Positions 1 through 11,060 of a DNA stretch of 64,000 bases are shown one piece after another. The translations under genes were made by a program, and so were the position numbers. Below the pieces are notes generated by a model. The model was not told the DNA's origin and searched no databases. It saw only the letters and a list, made by a program, of their open reading frames with translations. The number at the start of each line of letters is the position of its first letter. Position 1 is the stretch's first letter. The stretch is from NCBI RefSeq assembly GCF_014905175.1, contig NC_057788.1, positions 13,479,404 to 13,543,403 on the forward strand. Direction: 5' to 3'. Source of the stretch: Aphidius gifuensis. Lineage: Eukaryota > Arthropoda > Insecta > Hymenoptera > Braconidae.

Positions 1-60
1 TCATTGGAAAGTCTGAAAAACAAAATAACATTATAATAACTTAAAAGTGGTTAATTTCAG

Positions 61-674
61 CAGCTAGTAGCCAATATGATCCTATCTATAGTAAAATAGA
101 TACAATAATGACACCAGCTGCTTCAACAGCAAATCTTGTCCATCCTTCATACCGTGGAACAAATTTTATTGGAGAGTTCTACCATGACAAAATAACTGTA
201 GAGTTTTTAGTAGAAGGAGTTGATGAATCTAGAGTACAAGATTTCATTTGCTATAGTGATTCAAAAAGTATTCTTAAAAATACTTGTCTCCGAGAGTTCG
301 GTAATCCATTTAGTTTCTGGGATATTGTCAAAAAGTTCCATTCAAAATTGTCCCATCTGGCATTAAAATTGCTTCAAATACGTGCAGCTGGTGTACCGAA
401 GCTAGAATTATTTAACAACAATATACAGACTTACTTGACTCCTGAACGTCTCGAAAAACTCGAAAAATGTTTTACACTCCAAACTTTTATAACGAAAACT
501 TATTTATTTCTCAGTGCCGTTGATTTAATCATTATTTTAAGTTTTTTTATTACTCAAACAAAAAGTATTTTTTCCTCACTGAGGCACTTTTTTTACTACT
601 TTTTTCTACGCGTTCGCGTGAAAGTATTATCTCACTCTCCGCTCCACACGTCTTTTTCACTTTACCGTGCGTAA
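61..674 (+). pseudogene. hAT transposase C-terminal exon (partial)
   Basis: The open frame runs from a splice acceptor (TTAATTTCAG, ending at 60) through the first methionine at 108 to a stop at 672-674. Residues corresponding to about 280-475 contain the hAT C-terminal dimerisation pattern: a Phe-Trp pair (PFSFWDIVKKF), a run LALKLLQIRAAGVPKLELF and a closing YLTPERLEKLEKCF. In hAT transposases this region holds the protein in its multimeric, active form. The usual Ser/Glu-Arg-Phe core is changed here (VPKLELF), so the copy is diverged. Upstream exons with the catalytic residues lie outside the window. The last ~65 residues are hydrophobic and low-complexity and probably read into flanking DNA. 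It could be a domesticated hAT-derived host gene rather than a dead transposon. Confidence 0.55.
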
Positions 675-781
675 CTTTCATTTTACCGTAAAAATCATTT
701 TACCGGAAGTTTCGATTAAAGTGAAGAAGACGTGTACAGGAAAAGTGAGATAATAATTCACTTTACCACAACAAACGCGTT
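608..781. repeat. Short fold-back (MITE-like)
   Basis: Two arms, about 608-668 and 716-781, are imperfect inverted copies. ACGCGTTCGCGTGAAAG followed by TTATCTCACT on the left mirrors GTGAGATAATAATTCAC and AAACGCG on the right, and ACACGTCTTTTTCACTTTA mirrors AAAGTGAAGAAGACGTGT. No target-site duplication was identified. Confidence 0.55.
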
Positions 782-1000
782 TAAAAAAGAAGAAAAAAAA
801 TGCCCACGTGAGGAAAAATGTATGTGAGATCAGGGGGTTAAGCAGAATTTTATCAAACACTACTGTACCCCCTAGTATCACAATATACTATTTTTTACTT
901 GTTTATTTTATACTGTAAATCAAGAGGCACGGTAGTGCCTCGCGTCAAGTATAAAAAAAAAAGTGGGTATATATATGTAGGTATTTTTTTTTTCAAAAAA

Positions 1001-1068
1001 TGAATTGACGCATAGAAGGACGTCGGAGTTAACTTGATGAAACTTCGTTATTTTTTCTAAGTTTCTGG
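1001..1068 (+). repeat. tRNA-cassette repeat, empty version
   Basis: This starts TGAATTGACGCATAGAAGG and ends TTTTTTCTAAGTTTCTGG. It is the same flanking unit seen at 3556-3704 (minus), 52977-53136 and 53148-53302, but the tRNA-like segment is absent: GATGAAACTT runs directly into CGTTATTTTTTC. The missing segment is bounded by AACTT in the filled copies, so this is either the pre-insertion form or a deletion between those short repeats. Confidence 0.7.
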
Positions 1069-1352
1069 TTTTTTTTTATACATATAGGTATATGAGCAGG
1101 TTTACCAATTCCGAACGTCGGTTTGGGCCTCGACCCTTCAGATCTTTTTCAAACTTTGTAAGTCGATAGTTCTCTTCGAAAGAGTAACTGAAATTTTTTT
1201 TCAGATTTTATCGATAATTATTTTAGTTAGTTATGATATGGGTAATTCCATGATATTTACGAAATTTTTTTTTTTATCAATTTTTTCGGTGTTTTATTTG
1301 AAATTGAATATTAGTTGAAGAATACCTCTTGATTTAAAACTTCGGTATGAAC

Positions 1353-2213
1353 TGTAACCTGTGGTTTTAAAATTATTTGAATTTCTATTTTGTATTTAAA
1401 TTTTACCACCAAGTTACACACTAATATCAAATTTACACCTGAAATGAGGCCAGGTGAATAATAATTAACAAAACAAAAACAAGTTCAAATTTAACACCAG
1501 TATACTTTAATATTATTACTGATATATCGCAGTTTCACACTCATACTTCCATACTAATCACACACATACAGATACCAGTTGATATTGTTGATGACGCTGA
1601 TGGTGATTCCCCAAGTGACGCCGTATATGAGTTGGCTGATGCAATGCCAGGTTGATGATGCTACCAGGTTGCCTTCACGACTCCCAAAAGCCAATTGATT
1701 GTATTATTTGTTTATTGCTGTTGATCAATCAGCAATAAATACCAGTTGGTGATATTGTTCTAGCTCTCAATATTATTGATTAAACAATTTATTGATGTTT
1801 AATAATTAATATGTATGATGTTGTTCACCAATAGCTTCACCATGTGCACCAGGTGATATTGGAGAACTTTGAATTATATTAATTATTGATTTTCTATATT
1901 GAAACACTTTGCTTGTGTGTATTATTAACAATATGATTCTTACTTGAATAAGTACTATTTTGCACGTTATGAATATGATATTTGAAATTTTAATATCTTA
2001 ATTTCAATATCAACTTGACTTCTCTTTGCTATTAACTTTTTGCAAGTGGTTTGTGCCGAGGCCAGTGACCGAAGAGACGGAGCATTGGTGTTTCCGTAGA
2101 TTCTCAATTTTACTCCGATGGCGCTCGTATAAGTTCGAGCGTCATCGGCTCCATGTGCGCAGCAAAAGACGCAGTAACACAAATTTGGGTTACGCCAACT
2201 CCATCTCGTTACA
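1353..2213. mobile_element. Solo LTR, family 1 (861 bp)
   Basis: The segment begins TGTAACCTGTGG and ends CTCGTTACA. It is flanked by a 4-bp direct repeat GAAC (1349-1352 and 2214-2217). Removing it joins TATGAAC to ATCTTTTTT. That join is supported by a related copy at about 3143 that reads GTATGAACATCTTTG without an insertion. TG...CA ends and a 4-bp duplication are typical of Gypsy or Bel-type LTRs. No internal retroviral genes are present, so this is a recombined solo LTR. The strand is undetermined. Confidence 0.75.
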
Positions 2214-3500
2214 GAACATCTTTTTTTTCGAAATTAGGTGTAATTTTGTTTTATTAAAAAATTGTTCACATCAAGACTAACACTTTTTCTAAATGAAATT
2301 TTTCGGAAAATTCGTTTTTTTCAAAACTTTGTCCATGCTTCTAACTTTGCCATTTTGGATTTTTTTCAAAAATTTTTTTTTGTTCGTGTGTGTCTATCTA
2401 AACGCTACAACTTTTCTAAATATCATTTTCAAATTAAAGTCATATATTTTTAGAAAAATCCATCAACAGATGAAATTGGCTCGAAAAAAAAGTGTTTTTA
2501 TCGAAAAATTTTTCAAATAAAAAGGTTAGTTTTGGCTCAAACAAAAATATAGTATCTATTTAAAGAAACTATATTCATACCTAAAACTTCGCCATTTTGA
2601 ATTTTTCGAATTTTTTTTTTTTTACTTTTCTACGTTCTCCTCTAAACTCTACAACTTTTACTTCAAACATTTTTTAGTTTAAGCCATATTTTTCAAGAAA
2701 AATCCATTTATAGATTAAAATAGGATGGCCTGTGTATACGCAGACTGTCCCATTTTAATTGAATAATGGATTTTTCTTGAAAAATATAGCTCAAATTGAA
2801 GAATGATTTAAATGAAAGTTGTAGGGTTTGAAGGAGGACCTGGAAAAAAAAAAACTTCAAAAAATTCAGAATGGCGGAGTTTTAAGTACGATCAAAGTTC
2901 TTTCAAATGGATACTATATTTTCTTCAGTACCAAAATGTTTCTTACATGAAAACTAACACTTTTTACTTGAAAAATTTTCCGATAGAATCACTTTTTTTT
3001 CGGCTCAATTTTGTCTATTGATCGATTTTCCTCAAAAAATATGGCATAAATTTGAAAATGATATTTGGAAGAGTTGTAGCGTTCTGGAAGACAAATAGGA
3101 AAAAAAAAAAAATTTAAAAAGTTCAAAATGGCGGAGTTTAAAGTATGAACATCTTTGTTTTTGAGGTTAGGTGTAATTTTTTTTTAATAAAAAATTGTTC
3201 GCATCAAGACTAAGACTTTTTCTGAAGAAAATTTTCCGGCTAAATCCATTTTTTTTTATGTTTCTCACTCCGCCATTTTGAATTTTTTACGAAATTTTTT
3301 TTTTTTTTCGTGTTCGTCTTTGTAAACGCTGCAACTTTTCTAAATATCATTTTTAAAAGAAAGCTATTTTTTTTTTTGAAGAAAATCGATCAACAGATAA
3401 AATCAGGCTGAAAAAAAAGTTATTTTATCGAAAAATTTTTCAAAGAAAAAGTGTTAGTTTTGATGTAAGAAAAAAATACAGTATCCATTCCAAAAAACTA
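2214..3500. repeat. Degenerate inverted/direct repeat block
   Basis: AT-rich, non-coding DNA in which the same phrases recur in both orientations. Examples are CGCCATTTTGAATTTTT / AAAATGGCGGAG, AAACGCTACAACTTTTC / AGTTGTAGCG, and AAAATCCATCAACAGAT and its complement. Together with 1069-1352 and the cassette copies at both outer edges (1001 and 3704) it looks like a decayed large fold-back element about 2.7 kb long once the solo LTR is counted. The short ORFs here are low-complexity F/K-rich reads with no recognisable domain. Confidence 0.5.
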
Positions 3501-3555
3501 TGTTCATACCTGAAACTCTGCGATTTTGAGTTTTTTGATTTTTTTGACTTTTTTT

Positions 3556-3704
3556 GACTTAGAAAAAATAACGAACTTCCCCCGCCGGGAATCGAACCCG
3601 GGTCTTTTGCTTTCCGGGCAAACGCTTTGACCACTAGACCACAGGGCTTCTTATTTTTTCTAAGTTTCATCAAATTAACTCCGACGTCCTTCTATGCGTC
3701 AATT
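3556..3704 (-). repeat. tRNA-cassette repeat, filled copy (minus)
   Basis: Reading the minus strand: TGAATTGACGCATAGAAGG-type head with a small change, then GATGAAACTTAGAAAAAATAA, a tRNA-like core (3579-3647), and TTATTTTTTCTAAGT. The bases on either side of the core, AAACTTAGAAAAAATAA and its complement, form a 17-bp inverted repeat, so the core sits at the tip of a potential hairpin. In this copy the distal arm is slightly diverged beyond GACTTAG. Confidence 0.75.
3579..3647 (-). tRNA. tRNA-like sequence / tRNA pseudogene
   Basis: The minus strand shows an A box (TGGTCTAGTGG) and a B box (GGGTTCGATTC) like those of tRNA-Glu. It has a 4-bp D stem (GTCT/AGGC-like), a 5-bp anticodon stem TTTGC/GCAAA around a 7-base loop CCGGAAA (anticodon position GGA), and a 5-bp T stem CCGGG/CCCGG. 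The acceptor stem pairs only in its centre and the base before the anticodon is C rather than U. It is therefore probably a tRNA-derived promoter module inside a repeat, not a working tRNA. Confidence 0.55.
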
Positions 3705-3831
3705 TATTTTTTCGTCAAGTCTCCCTCCAACCCTACATCTTTTACTTGAATCATTTTTTAATTCTAGCCATATTTTTTGAAAAAAATCCATTGTCCAATC
3801 AAAATGGGACAGTCTGTATATATATGTATAT

Positions 3832-4131
3832 TGTAACCGATTTTCTGACCTGCACGGCGAGAACTACCAGCAAAGGTTAACAACGAGGATTTCTCACCAT
3901 CCTCTTCTTAATTACCAGGGGGAGCCATGTTGGTTATCTCGGAAACCAACAGCCATAGGAGTAACAAGAACAAAATACGGAAACCTCAGTCTTAGAAATT
4001 GTAGAGTTAGTTATTTGTTAATAACTAACTCCTATTAGTTATTAACACGCAAGCGTTAACTAATAGGTAATCAGTATCTGTTCCGATGATTATTCATTTC
4101 GAGATCCCACGAAATAATAAATTTCGTTACA
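3832..4131. mobile_element. Probable solo LTR, family 2 (300 bp)
   Basis: It begins TGTAACCGATTTTC and ends AATTTCGTTACA, with a possible 4-bp duplication ATAT on both sides (3828-3831, 4132-4135). The flanks are AT-rich, so the duplication alone is weak evidence. The interior is less AT-rich than its surroundings and contains a strong imperfect palindrome near 4008-4070 (AGTTATTTGTTAATAACTAA and related). Confidence 0.5.
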
Positions 4132-4289
4132 ATATATATAATAATAATAATATCCAATAATAATACCAATAGAATAAAAAAGAAAAAAACGTATTTAGCC
4201 CAGGTTCATTCGCGAGTCATCCCGGAAACATGGATTACCCCCATAGTATGAATCGGAAAAATGAAAAAAAAAAAAAAACTTATGGGACA

Positions 4290-5240
4290 TTGAATTAAAT
4301 TTTAATGTAAGCCAACCCTCATTATAAATTGATTCCCATTCCTATTATGACTATTTATGAAACAGAAAAATAAATTTTGCTGTGATTATTAGTCCGCAAA
4401 TCCTCATTATAATTTAGTTCCCATTTTAATTGAAACTAATTATGGCACAGTAAATGAAATAATTATTCGGCCCTCATTAAAAATTGATTCTCATTTTTAT
4501 CATGACTAATTATAGTACAGTAAATTCAATTTTCCTGTTATAATCAGTCGGCCAACATATCAATTTAATTCCCATTTTTAATATGAGTAATCACAGTACA
4601 TTTTATTGAATCTTACTGTAATAATCAGTTGGCCCTCGTTATGAATTGATTTCTATTTTTATTATGACTGATTATAGTACAATTAATAAAATTTTACTGT
4701 AAAAATTAGTCATTCCTCATTACAGATCAGTTTCTGTTTAAACTACGACCAATTATGTTACGGTAAATTAAATTTTACTATAAGAATTAGTCGACCTTTA
4801 TTATAGATAAGTTCCTTTTTCAATTATAATTAATTATGTTACAGTAAATCGAATTAAGTGTAATCATTAGTTGGCCCTCCCTTAAATTGGTTCCTTCAGA
4901 GGCTAAAATCAATTATGGTACGATCCTTCGATTGTAATAATTCGTTTCCAGACTAAAAACCGATTCCCAATTTACAGTAGATATTTATATGATATGATTC
5001 TCTGGACAAAGATTAATTCCCAGTGTAATTATGGCTAATTATGGTACAGTAAAGTAAAATTCTACTGTAATAATTAGTCAGCCTACCGTATAGAATATTT
5101 TCATTTCAATAAAGACTCATTGTGGTATGGTGAAATAATTTTTGCTGTAATAATTGGTTAGCATTCCCTATAAACTAATCCTCATTTTAATTACGGATAA
5201 TTATGATGCAGTGAATTAAGTTTGCTGTAAGTCGACTCTC
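4290..5240. repeat. Diverged ~80-95-bp tandem repeat
   Basis: About ten degenerate units share the phrases GATTCCCATTTTTATTATGA, CTAATTATGGTACAGTAAAT and TTTTACTGTAATAATTAGTC, followed by GGCCCTCATTA. Unit spacing drifts between roughly 80 and 95 bp. The sequence is non-coding and its age is suggested by the heavy divergence. Confidence 0.65.
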
Positions 5241-6438
5241 ATCAAAAATTTGTTCCATCAAAAATTGTAATTACGCCCTTTGGTGTCTGATGACGGCGTT
5301 CGGCACGCGCAGGTGGATTGAGGGTCAAACCTCTCTCAAGTTGCTCGGTACGAGTTGGCAAGTTCATGGTTTGGGAAATCGTCGACTAATTTCGAGAATG
5401 CTTTTTTGATTTCATTGAGACGAGTGCAAATACTATGAGTCACTTGTTTTGTTGATTACGTGTTCCGGCCATCACCTTGATATTTTATTACCCATGCCCA
5501 AGAAAAATCTACAAATGATCAAGTGTTAAAGCAATCAACTTTACCTTTAGTTATAAATAAAACACACATACAGCATCGAAACTTCTTTTCTTCAACGTTT
5601 ACGGCCATCTGCCCTTATTGGTCTTTCTGAAAGTGTAAAGAAATAATAACTCCAAGTTTGATTACACCTTCAACGAGTCTTGTGGCAAAACTTAGTTCTG
5701 TTTTTTCAGTATTTGAAATTGCGTAGTTCTTAAGCAATAATATCCAGTTCGCCAAGTGCAACCATGCCTTCTTGTAGAGTAACTAAATGGAGCTGAATAT
5801 CTGGATCTTTGAATTGGCGTTCTTTCCCCTGTACACCCACCGATTATTTTTTTTTTTCTGTTACAAATAATAAATCATGTATGCACAAATATTTAAACAC
5901 ACAATAAATATTCTAATGCTAGGTAGTGACTCAAAAATTTAAATGCGTGAAACGCACTAAGCATGCGCAACAAGTTGGGTTGTGTCGAACTTGTAAAAAT
6001 TACCGTTCTAATTTCCATGAGACTAGCGATATGTCCCCAATATACGGCTATGTTTACAAGCGAATGTTAGCTTGTCGTGAGTTTGAGCCTATATATGTAC
6101 ACGAAGAGAAAAGAATATTATTTTTTACTGTGCTACTGTAGTACTTGTGGATGTTTTCGGATTGTTGATAAGATATAATATTTTTTTTTATATTTTTTAT
6201 TATTCATACTATATATATTTTAAGAAAGGCGCATAGTAAATTAAATTATATCTAATCAAGCTATAAAAGAAGATTTTTTTTACTGAAGAAATAGTTGAAA
6301 GTACTAATTAAATCTTTTTCTTGAATAAACTTTAAATACAAAGTGCTATGTGTAAATTAATGTTTATTATGTTAGCATAGTAGAATTGACAATTGACGCT
6401 CGATGAACAAAAAGTATGTTATTTGTTATTCAATAAAC
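5241..6438. other. No recognisable gene
   Basis: Mostly unique, AT-rich sequence. A short less AT-rich patch at 5270-5400 and a 71-codon ORF at 5926-6141 with several Cys residues (GLCRTCKNY) match nothing I recognise. I see no splice sites that would join them into a gene. Confidence 0.4.
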
Positions 6439-7010
6439 AATATTGACGATAGATGTACCTACGGAATATTTATTATACCGCATACGGCTGTCATAATTAT
6501 TTAGGTGGATAAATGTTAATGTGCAGATATTTTATTGTATCTAAGGGCTCCATCAACACCGTATTCAAAACCAACTTGTATGCGGTATTGGTTGAAACGC
6601 ATCTGGTGCTCAGTGACCAATATTATACGTCAACTTAGAATCGTATGCGGGATGTATGAGTATTAAACCTGAAAACGATCGCTGCATGTGAAATATTTAT
6701 TAGAAATATGAGTTTAGTAAGAGTTGATATCGTATGCAGTACGTATTGAACCTTACTGTATGTATGCGGTATAGAGCCATATTACTTTTAGATTGGAACT
6801 CGACGTATATATGTTTACCACATACGGCTATTGGTAAATTTCTGAAATCAATGACATCAATACCGCATACAATGTCGATTCGTATGCGGTATTAATGAAG
6901 CCCTTAAATACAATAAAATATCTGCACATGAACATTTATTAACCTAAATAATTATGACAGCCGTATGCGGTATAATAAATATTCCGTAGCTACATCTACC
7001 GTCAATATTT
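6439..7010. mobile_element. Fold-back / MITE (572 bp)
   Basis: Left arm 6439-6560 and right arm about 6890-7010 are inverted copies. CTACGGAATATTTATTATAC, CGCATACGGCTGTCATAATT and GCAGATATTTTATTGTAT all occur on the left and in complement on the right with few changes. The centre holds further CGTATGCGGTA motifs in both directions. No open frame and no clear target duplication are visible. Confidence 0.7.
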
Positions 7011-7599
7011 ATAAAAAATAATAAAATTCGAATAGTTTAATATTAAGAGACCCAGTAGGGTCTTGCCCCAATTTTAGAAAGAAAAAAATATATAAAACCA
7101 CCCAAGTTAAAATTTTTTAAAGCCAGCGAGTTTTCTTTGTCCTGCAACAGTCCTTATCCGTCTAATTTCCAAGACGATGCAGGACTAAAGAAACTCGCAT
7201 GGTTGTCTTTCTTTTTAAAGGACGATCGTCTTTCCTAGTCTTTCTTTAGAAAGAAAACGGTTCTTTTTATATAGAAAGACGATCGTCCTGCATTGTCTTT
7301 CGTTGTCTCTCTAGATTAGAAAGACTACCAAAGACAATCGTCCTGATCCGTCCTTCAAATTTAGATATTTCTTCACTCTATACATTTATTCGCGGAGTTG
7401 CATCATACACGCATAAATTAATTAAAAATTGTAATCATATAATATATATTAATAAAAAAAAATTTTTTTTGATAAATTTATCGTTATTCAATTCTGATCA
7501 TACATTATGGTGTACATTCAAGTATGTATTTGAATTCAAAATCAGATTTTTTCTTCAATTATAAAAAAAAATCATAGCAGCTATCATTCTGTATTACAG

Positions 7600-8957
7600 C
7601 AAATACAGAAGTGACTGATGATGATAATCATTCAGAGACATGTAGCATTATCACTGCTGATGGTGGCTTGGAGACCAATATATCAGTAGCATCATCCCCT
7701 GGTGCTGATTCATTGCACGAGGACGAAGAAGAAGTAGAGCCGGAACAACCTCTGTACCCTGGTGCAAGACTGACATTATCTGAAAGTATGGTGGCGATCC
7801 TCCTTTTTTATTTACGTCATAATATATCAGGAGTCGCTCTTGTTGATCTGCTAGAACTCATTGAATTGCACTGTCTCACTCCAAATTTTTGTAAATCTTC
7901 GCTGTATTTATTTAAACAGCAATTTCAAGACATTGAGACACCTCTCATTAGGCATTTCTATTGCTCTAATTGTTTTCGACTGTTAGATAATTCAACATCA
8001 TCTTGTGATGACTGTCTAATAGAGAAAAAAGAAACAAGTTATTTTATTCAAATTCCCATTATTGACCAACTGCAAAAATTGTATGATCGAGATGAATTTG
8101 TCCTTGGCTTGGATTCACGTTTTAACAGAAAGAAAAAAAAACGAAAGCAGTTATGAAGACATATATGACGGTCGTCTTTACCGAGAGTTACGTCAACCAG
8201 GGAAAAAACTATCCAATAATAATAACATTTCATCTACGTGGAACTCAGATGGTGTTTCTCTTTATAAATCCTCGAATTACCAAATCTGGCATTTCTTTTT
8301 AAGTATTAATGAGCTACCATATAATTTGAGAACTAAAAAAGAAAATATTATCCTCGCAGGTTTATGGTTTGGTTCAAAAAAACCATGCGTTCCGGTATTT
8401 TTAGATGCGATCTCTGATGAACTTGATTCATTAAGCAACGGTGTTGAGTTTCAAGTACCGTATATTGAACGCAGTTTGTTCGTTCAAGGCTATGTTATTG
8501 TTGGTACTTGTGATTTGCCTGCAAAAGCTATGTACTTGAATATGAAACAATTTAATGCAACCTACGGGTGCCACAAGTGCAAAATTTTTGTTTCCCGTTT
8601 GAACAAAATACCAATCTATAAATACGAAACCATTTGGAATTACGTACACAGAAAGAAACAAACGAATTTGCCCAAATAGCTGTAAATCAAGGAGTTGATG
8701 ATGTGTACGGGGTAAAAGGACCCAGTGCAGTAGCTCGATTTTGTCCCAATTATATTCGTTTGACTGCTGTTGACGTATTACACTGCGTCTACTTAGGGGT
8801 TGTAAAATCATTATTGAATTTGTGGTTTTCTATAACGTATAGACATGAAGAATGGTCGTTGTTTGACCTTGTAAATGTTGCTGATCGTTTGCTTTGTGCT
8901 ATGACACCACCTGCATTTTTTACAAACCTCTGGAACAAAATAAAAAAAAAAAAGTAA
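7600..8957 (+). pseudogene. Tnp2-like (CACTA/EnSpm) transposase, frameshifted
   Basis: An exon opens after TATTACAG (ending at 7599). Three consecutive frames then make one protein. 7611-8156 is an acidic N-terminus followed by a cysteine pair region (CSNCF...CDDC). About 8140-8679 contains WNSDGVSLYKSSNYQIW, INELPYNLRTKKENIILAG and CDLPAKAMYLNMKQF...YGCHKCK. 8634-8957 contains VYGVKGPSAV and DVLHCVYLGVVKSLLNLW. This motif order matches the Transposase_21/Tnp2 group found in many arthropod elements. The first shift falls in an A run near 8135, the second near 8634. The reading ends in a lysine run just before the solo LTR at 8962, so the C-terminus is lost. It is non-functional as it stands. 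Confidence 0.75.
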
Positions 8958-8961
8958 ACAT

Positions 8962-9383
8962 TGTAAGTGTGTGGTTTCCCTCACCTTACTTTACATTTAA
9001 AATTTAAACAATTTCTTTTTAAAATATTATTTTGAAATAAAGATACAAACTTTATTATTAATATTTAAAGTAACATAAAACAATTTATTTAATAATTAGA
9101 TTATTTAAGAAGATAATTTAGCAAAACACAATATATATAAATTAATGGTTGTGAGGTGGCATAGCCACATCACCAATACAACTTCACAAGTATAGTTCGG
9201 ACGCACCGTTTGGCTTGGTGGCCGGACTAGAAGCGAAGAGAGCGGAGTCTCAAGCAACAAGAATAGAGAGATTTCCCTCTGACATACATATATACAGGTA
9301 AAACACCTCATTGACTACGTCACATGACAGGTCAATGTGGTGGGAGACATCAAATATTCGCAGGCTAATTCTATCTCGCTACA
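8962..9383. mobile_element. Solo LTR, family 3 (422 bp)
   Basis: Begins TGTAAGTGTGTGG, ends CTCGCTACA, with a perfect 4-bp duplication ACAT (8958-8961 and 9384-9387). The same LTR family recurs at 50209-50602; both share GGTTGTGAGGTGGCATAGCC, CGCACCGTTTGGCTTGGTGG and CATCAAATATTC. It truncates the Tnp2-like gene just upstream. Confidence 0.85.
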
Positions 9384-9574
9384 ACATTTGATTAGGCCTA
9401 TTATGACCTCATTAATATTATTCGTAGACTAGAATAATTTCACAGCCATTTAACACAATTATTGTCTAAACTGTGTTTGTAAAAATTAATTCGCAGACTA
9501 AGGGCATGTATGTATTGACTAAATAAATAAATAAAATAAATAAATAAGTTATAATTTTTTTTTGTTTTTTGTTA

Positions 9575-10200
9575 CACTGAAAGCTAGCACAACTTTTTTA
9601 ATAATGATCCAGTCTTGATGTTATTAGACTCATAATAACGTGTGAATTATGTGTAATTTATAAGCAATGGAATAAATGAGAAAAAAAAAATTTTCTTTTG
9701 ATTTTTTATAACAATTTTAATTTTCTATTATTGAAAACACCGTCAGCAAATAATAAATCTCATGAGGTGTTTTAAAATAATAAAACTATTGGTTGAAAAA
9801 AAAAAAACATCTTTATAAAAAATGATAGTTATTCATTCTCTAAATTCACGCCAGAAATAACAATTGATTTTGAAACAGAATATTATTTTGTTTTGAAAAT
9901 GTCAATCTTCTCATTTATTTATTGAAGTAAAATTTCATTTATTTGTATTTTTGATGTTATCGTAATTTGAAGTACTATAAAATTGAATAGAAAATAGTTT
10001 TTTTGTTTTAAAACACCTGGTGAGATTTGTTGTTGACTGTGTTTTCAATAATAAAAAATTGAAATTGTTTAAAAAATTAAAATAATGCAGATGAATAAAT
10101 ACAAAAAATTTACATAAATCACACATAATTTGCACGTATTTTAAAACTAGTTCTATCGAGATCCGATAATTATTGGAGAAGTTGTGCTAGCTTTGATTTT
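9575..10200. mobile_element. Fold-back element with GCTAGCACAACTT ends
   Basis: Left arm 9575-9850 and right arm about 9930-10200 are inverted copies. GAAAGCTAGCACAACTT on the left mirrors AAGTTGTGCTAGCTTT on the right. TTGAAAACACCGTCAGCAAA mirrors GTTGTTGACTGTGTTTTCAA, and CTCATGAGGTGTTTTAAA mirrors AAAACACCTGGTGAG. There is no coding sequence. Confidence 0.65.
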
Positions 10201-11060
10201 TCATTTTTTAAAATTGTTTTGAATAATTAAAAGAAATTTTTTTTTCAAATTTATTTATTTAGAGATAGACACACGTAATTTGCACCTAATTTTAATACTA
10301 ATTACATCGAGATCAGATCATTGATATAAAATTGTGCCAGCTTTCATTTGTAAATTTTTAAAATTGTTATAAATGATAAAAAAAAAAATTCTCTTGAATT
10401 TATTTATTTACACATAAATCACACATAATTCGCACGTAATTTTGGGCCTAATTACATTATGATCAGATGATTAGTACTACTATTCATACACCCAAAATAA
10501 CTTTGACAAAATGTCACCACAATATCGACTCGTGTCGTCTTTAAACTGGCTAATAAAAGTTACAAATAAAAATATTGATGAACTGTTAGACTATAATACA
10601 ATAAACATAAGACACTTTATTCACCTCATATCACTTGCAGAAAAAACTAAAAATAACACTAATAAGCATACCTAAACGTAATCATAAGTTAATTATAAGC
10701 ACACAAATATGTAAAGGATTTACATCTGTTTTATTTATGTATAAACAAAAATAAATAAAAAATAAATTATTAAAAGAATTGTGCTAACTGTGATTTGTGA
10801 ATTCTTAAAATTGTTATAAATAAATGGAAAAAAAAATTTTTTTAAATTTATTTATTCACACATAAATCACACATAATTCGCATAATTTTAAGCCTGATTA
10901 CATTAAGATTGGATCAATATTTAAAAAGTTGTGCTAGCTTTCAGTGTAAGCTAGCACAACTTTGAAAAAAAAAAAAAACAAAAAAAAATAACGCACAAAA
11001 AGTGCGGATTCCGCACAAAGAACCCACATAATCCGCACGTAATTTGTTTGATTGTGCCAT
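10200..11060. repeat. ~165-bp repeats and GCTAGCACAACTT palindrome
   Basis: Right-arm-like units repeat at about 10170-10330, 10330-10500 and 10780-10940. Each runs TTGTGCTAGCTTT, AATTTATTTATT, CACACATAATTCGCACGTAA, TTACATTAAGATC. At 10925-10970 AGTTGTGCTAGCTTT abuts its own complement (TAAGCTAGCACAACTTT), marking the end of one fold-back copy against another. This is probably a cluster of nested or tandem copies of the 9575-10200 family. Confidence 0.55.

Noticed and set aside
921..945. Perfect GAGGCAC-GGTA-GTGCCTC hairpin as a Helitron 3' end
   Set aside because: The hairpin is real but no CTRR follows and no 5' end was found, so it is not called as an element.
3579..3647. Functional tRNA-Ser(GGA) gene
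   Set aside because: Acceptor stem does not pair properly, C at the base before the anticodon, and three copies sit inside a longer repeat unit.
3440..3673. 77-codon ORF on the minus strand
   Set aside because: It reads through the tRNA-like cassette; the apparent peptide is a translation of the repeat.
8431..8811. 126-codon ORF on the minus strand
   Set aside because: Antisense shadow of the Tnp2-like transposase.
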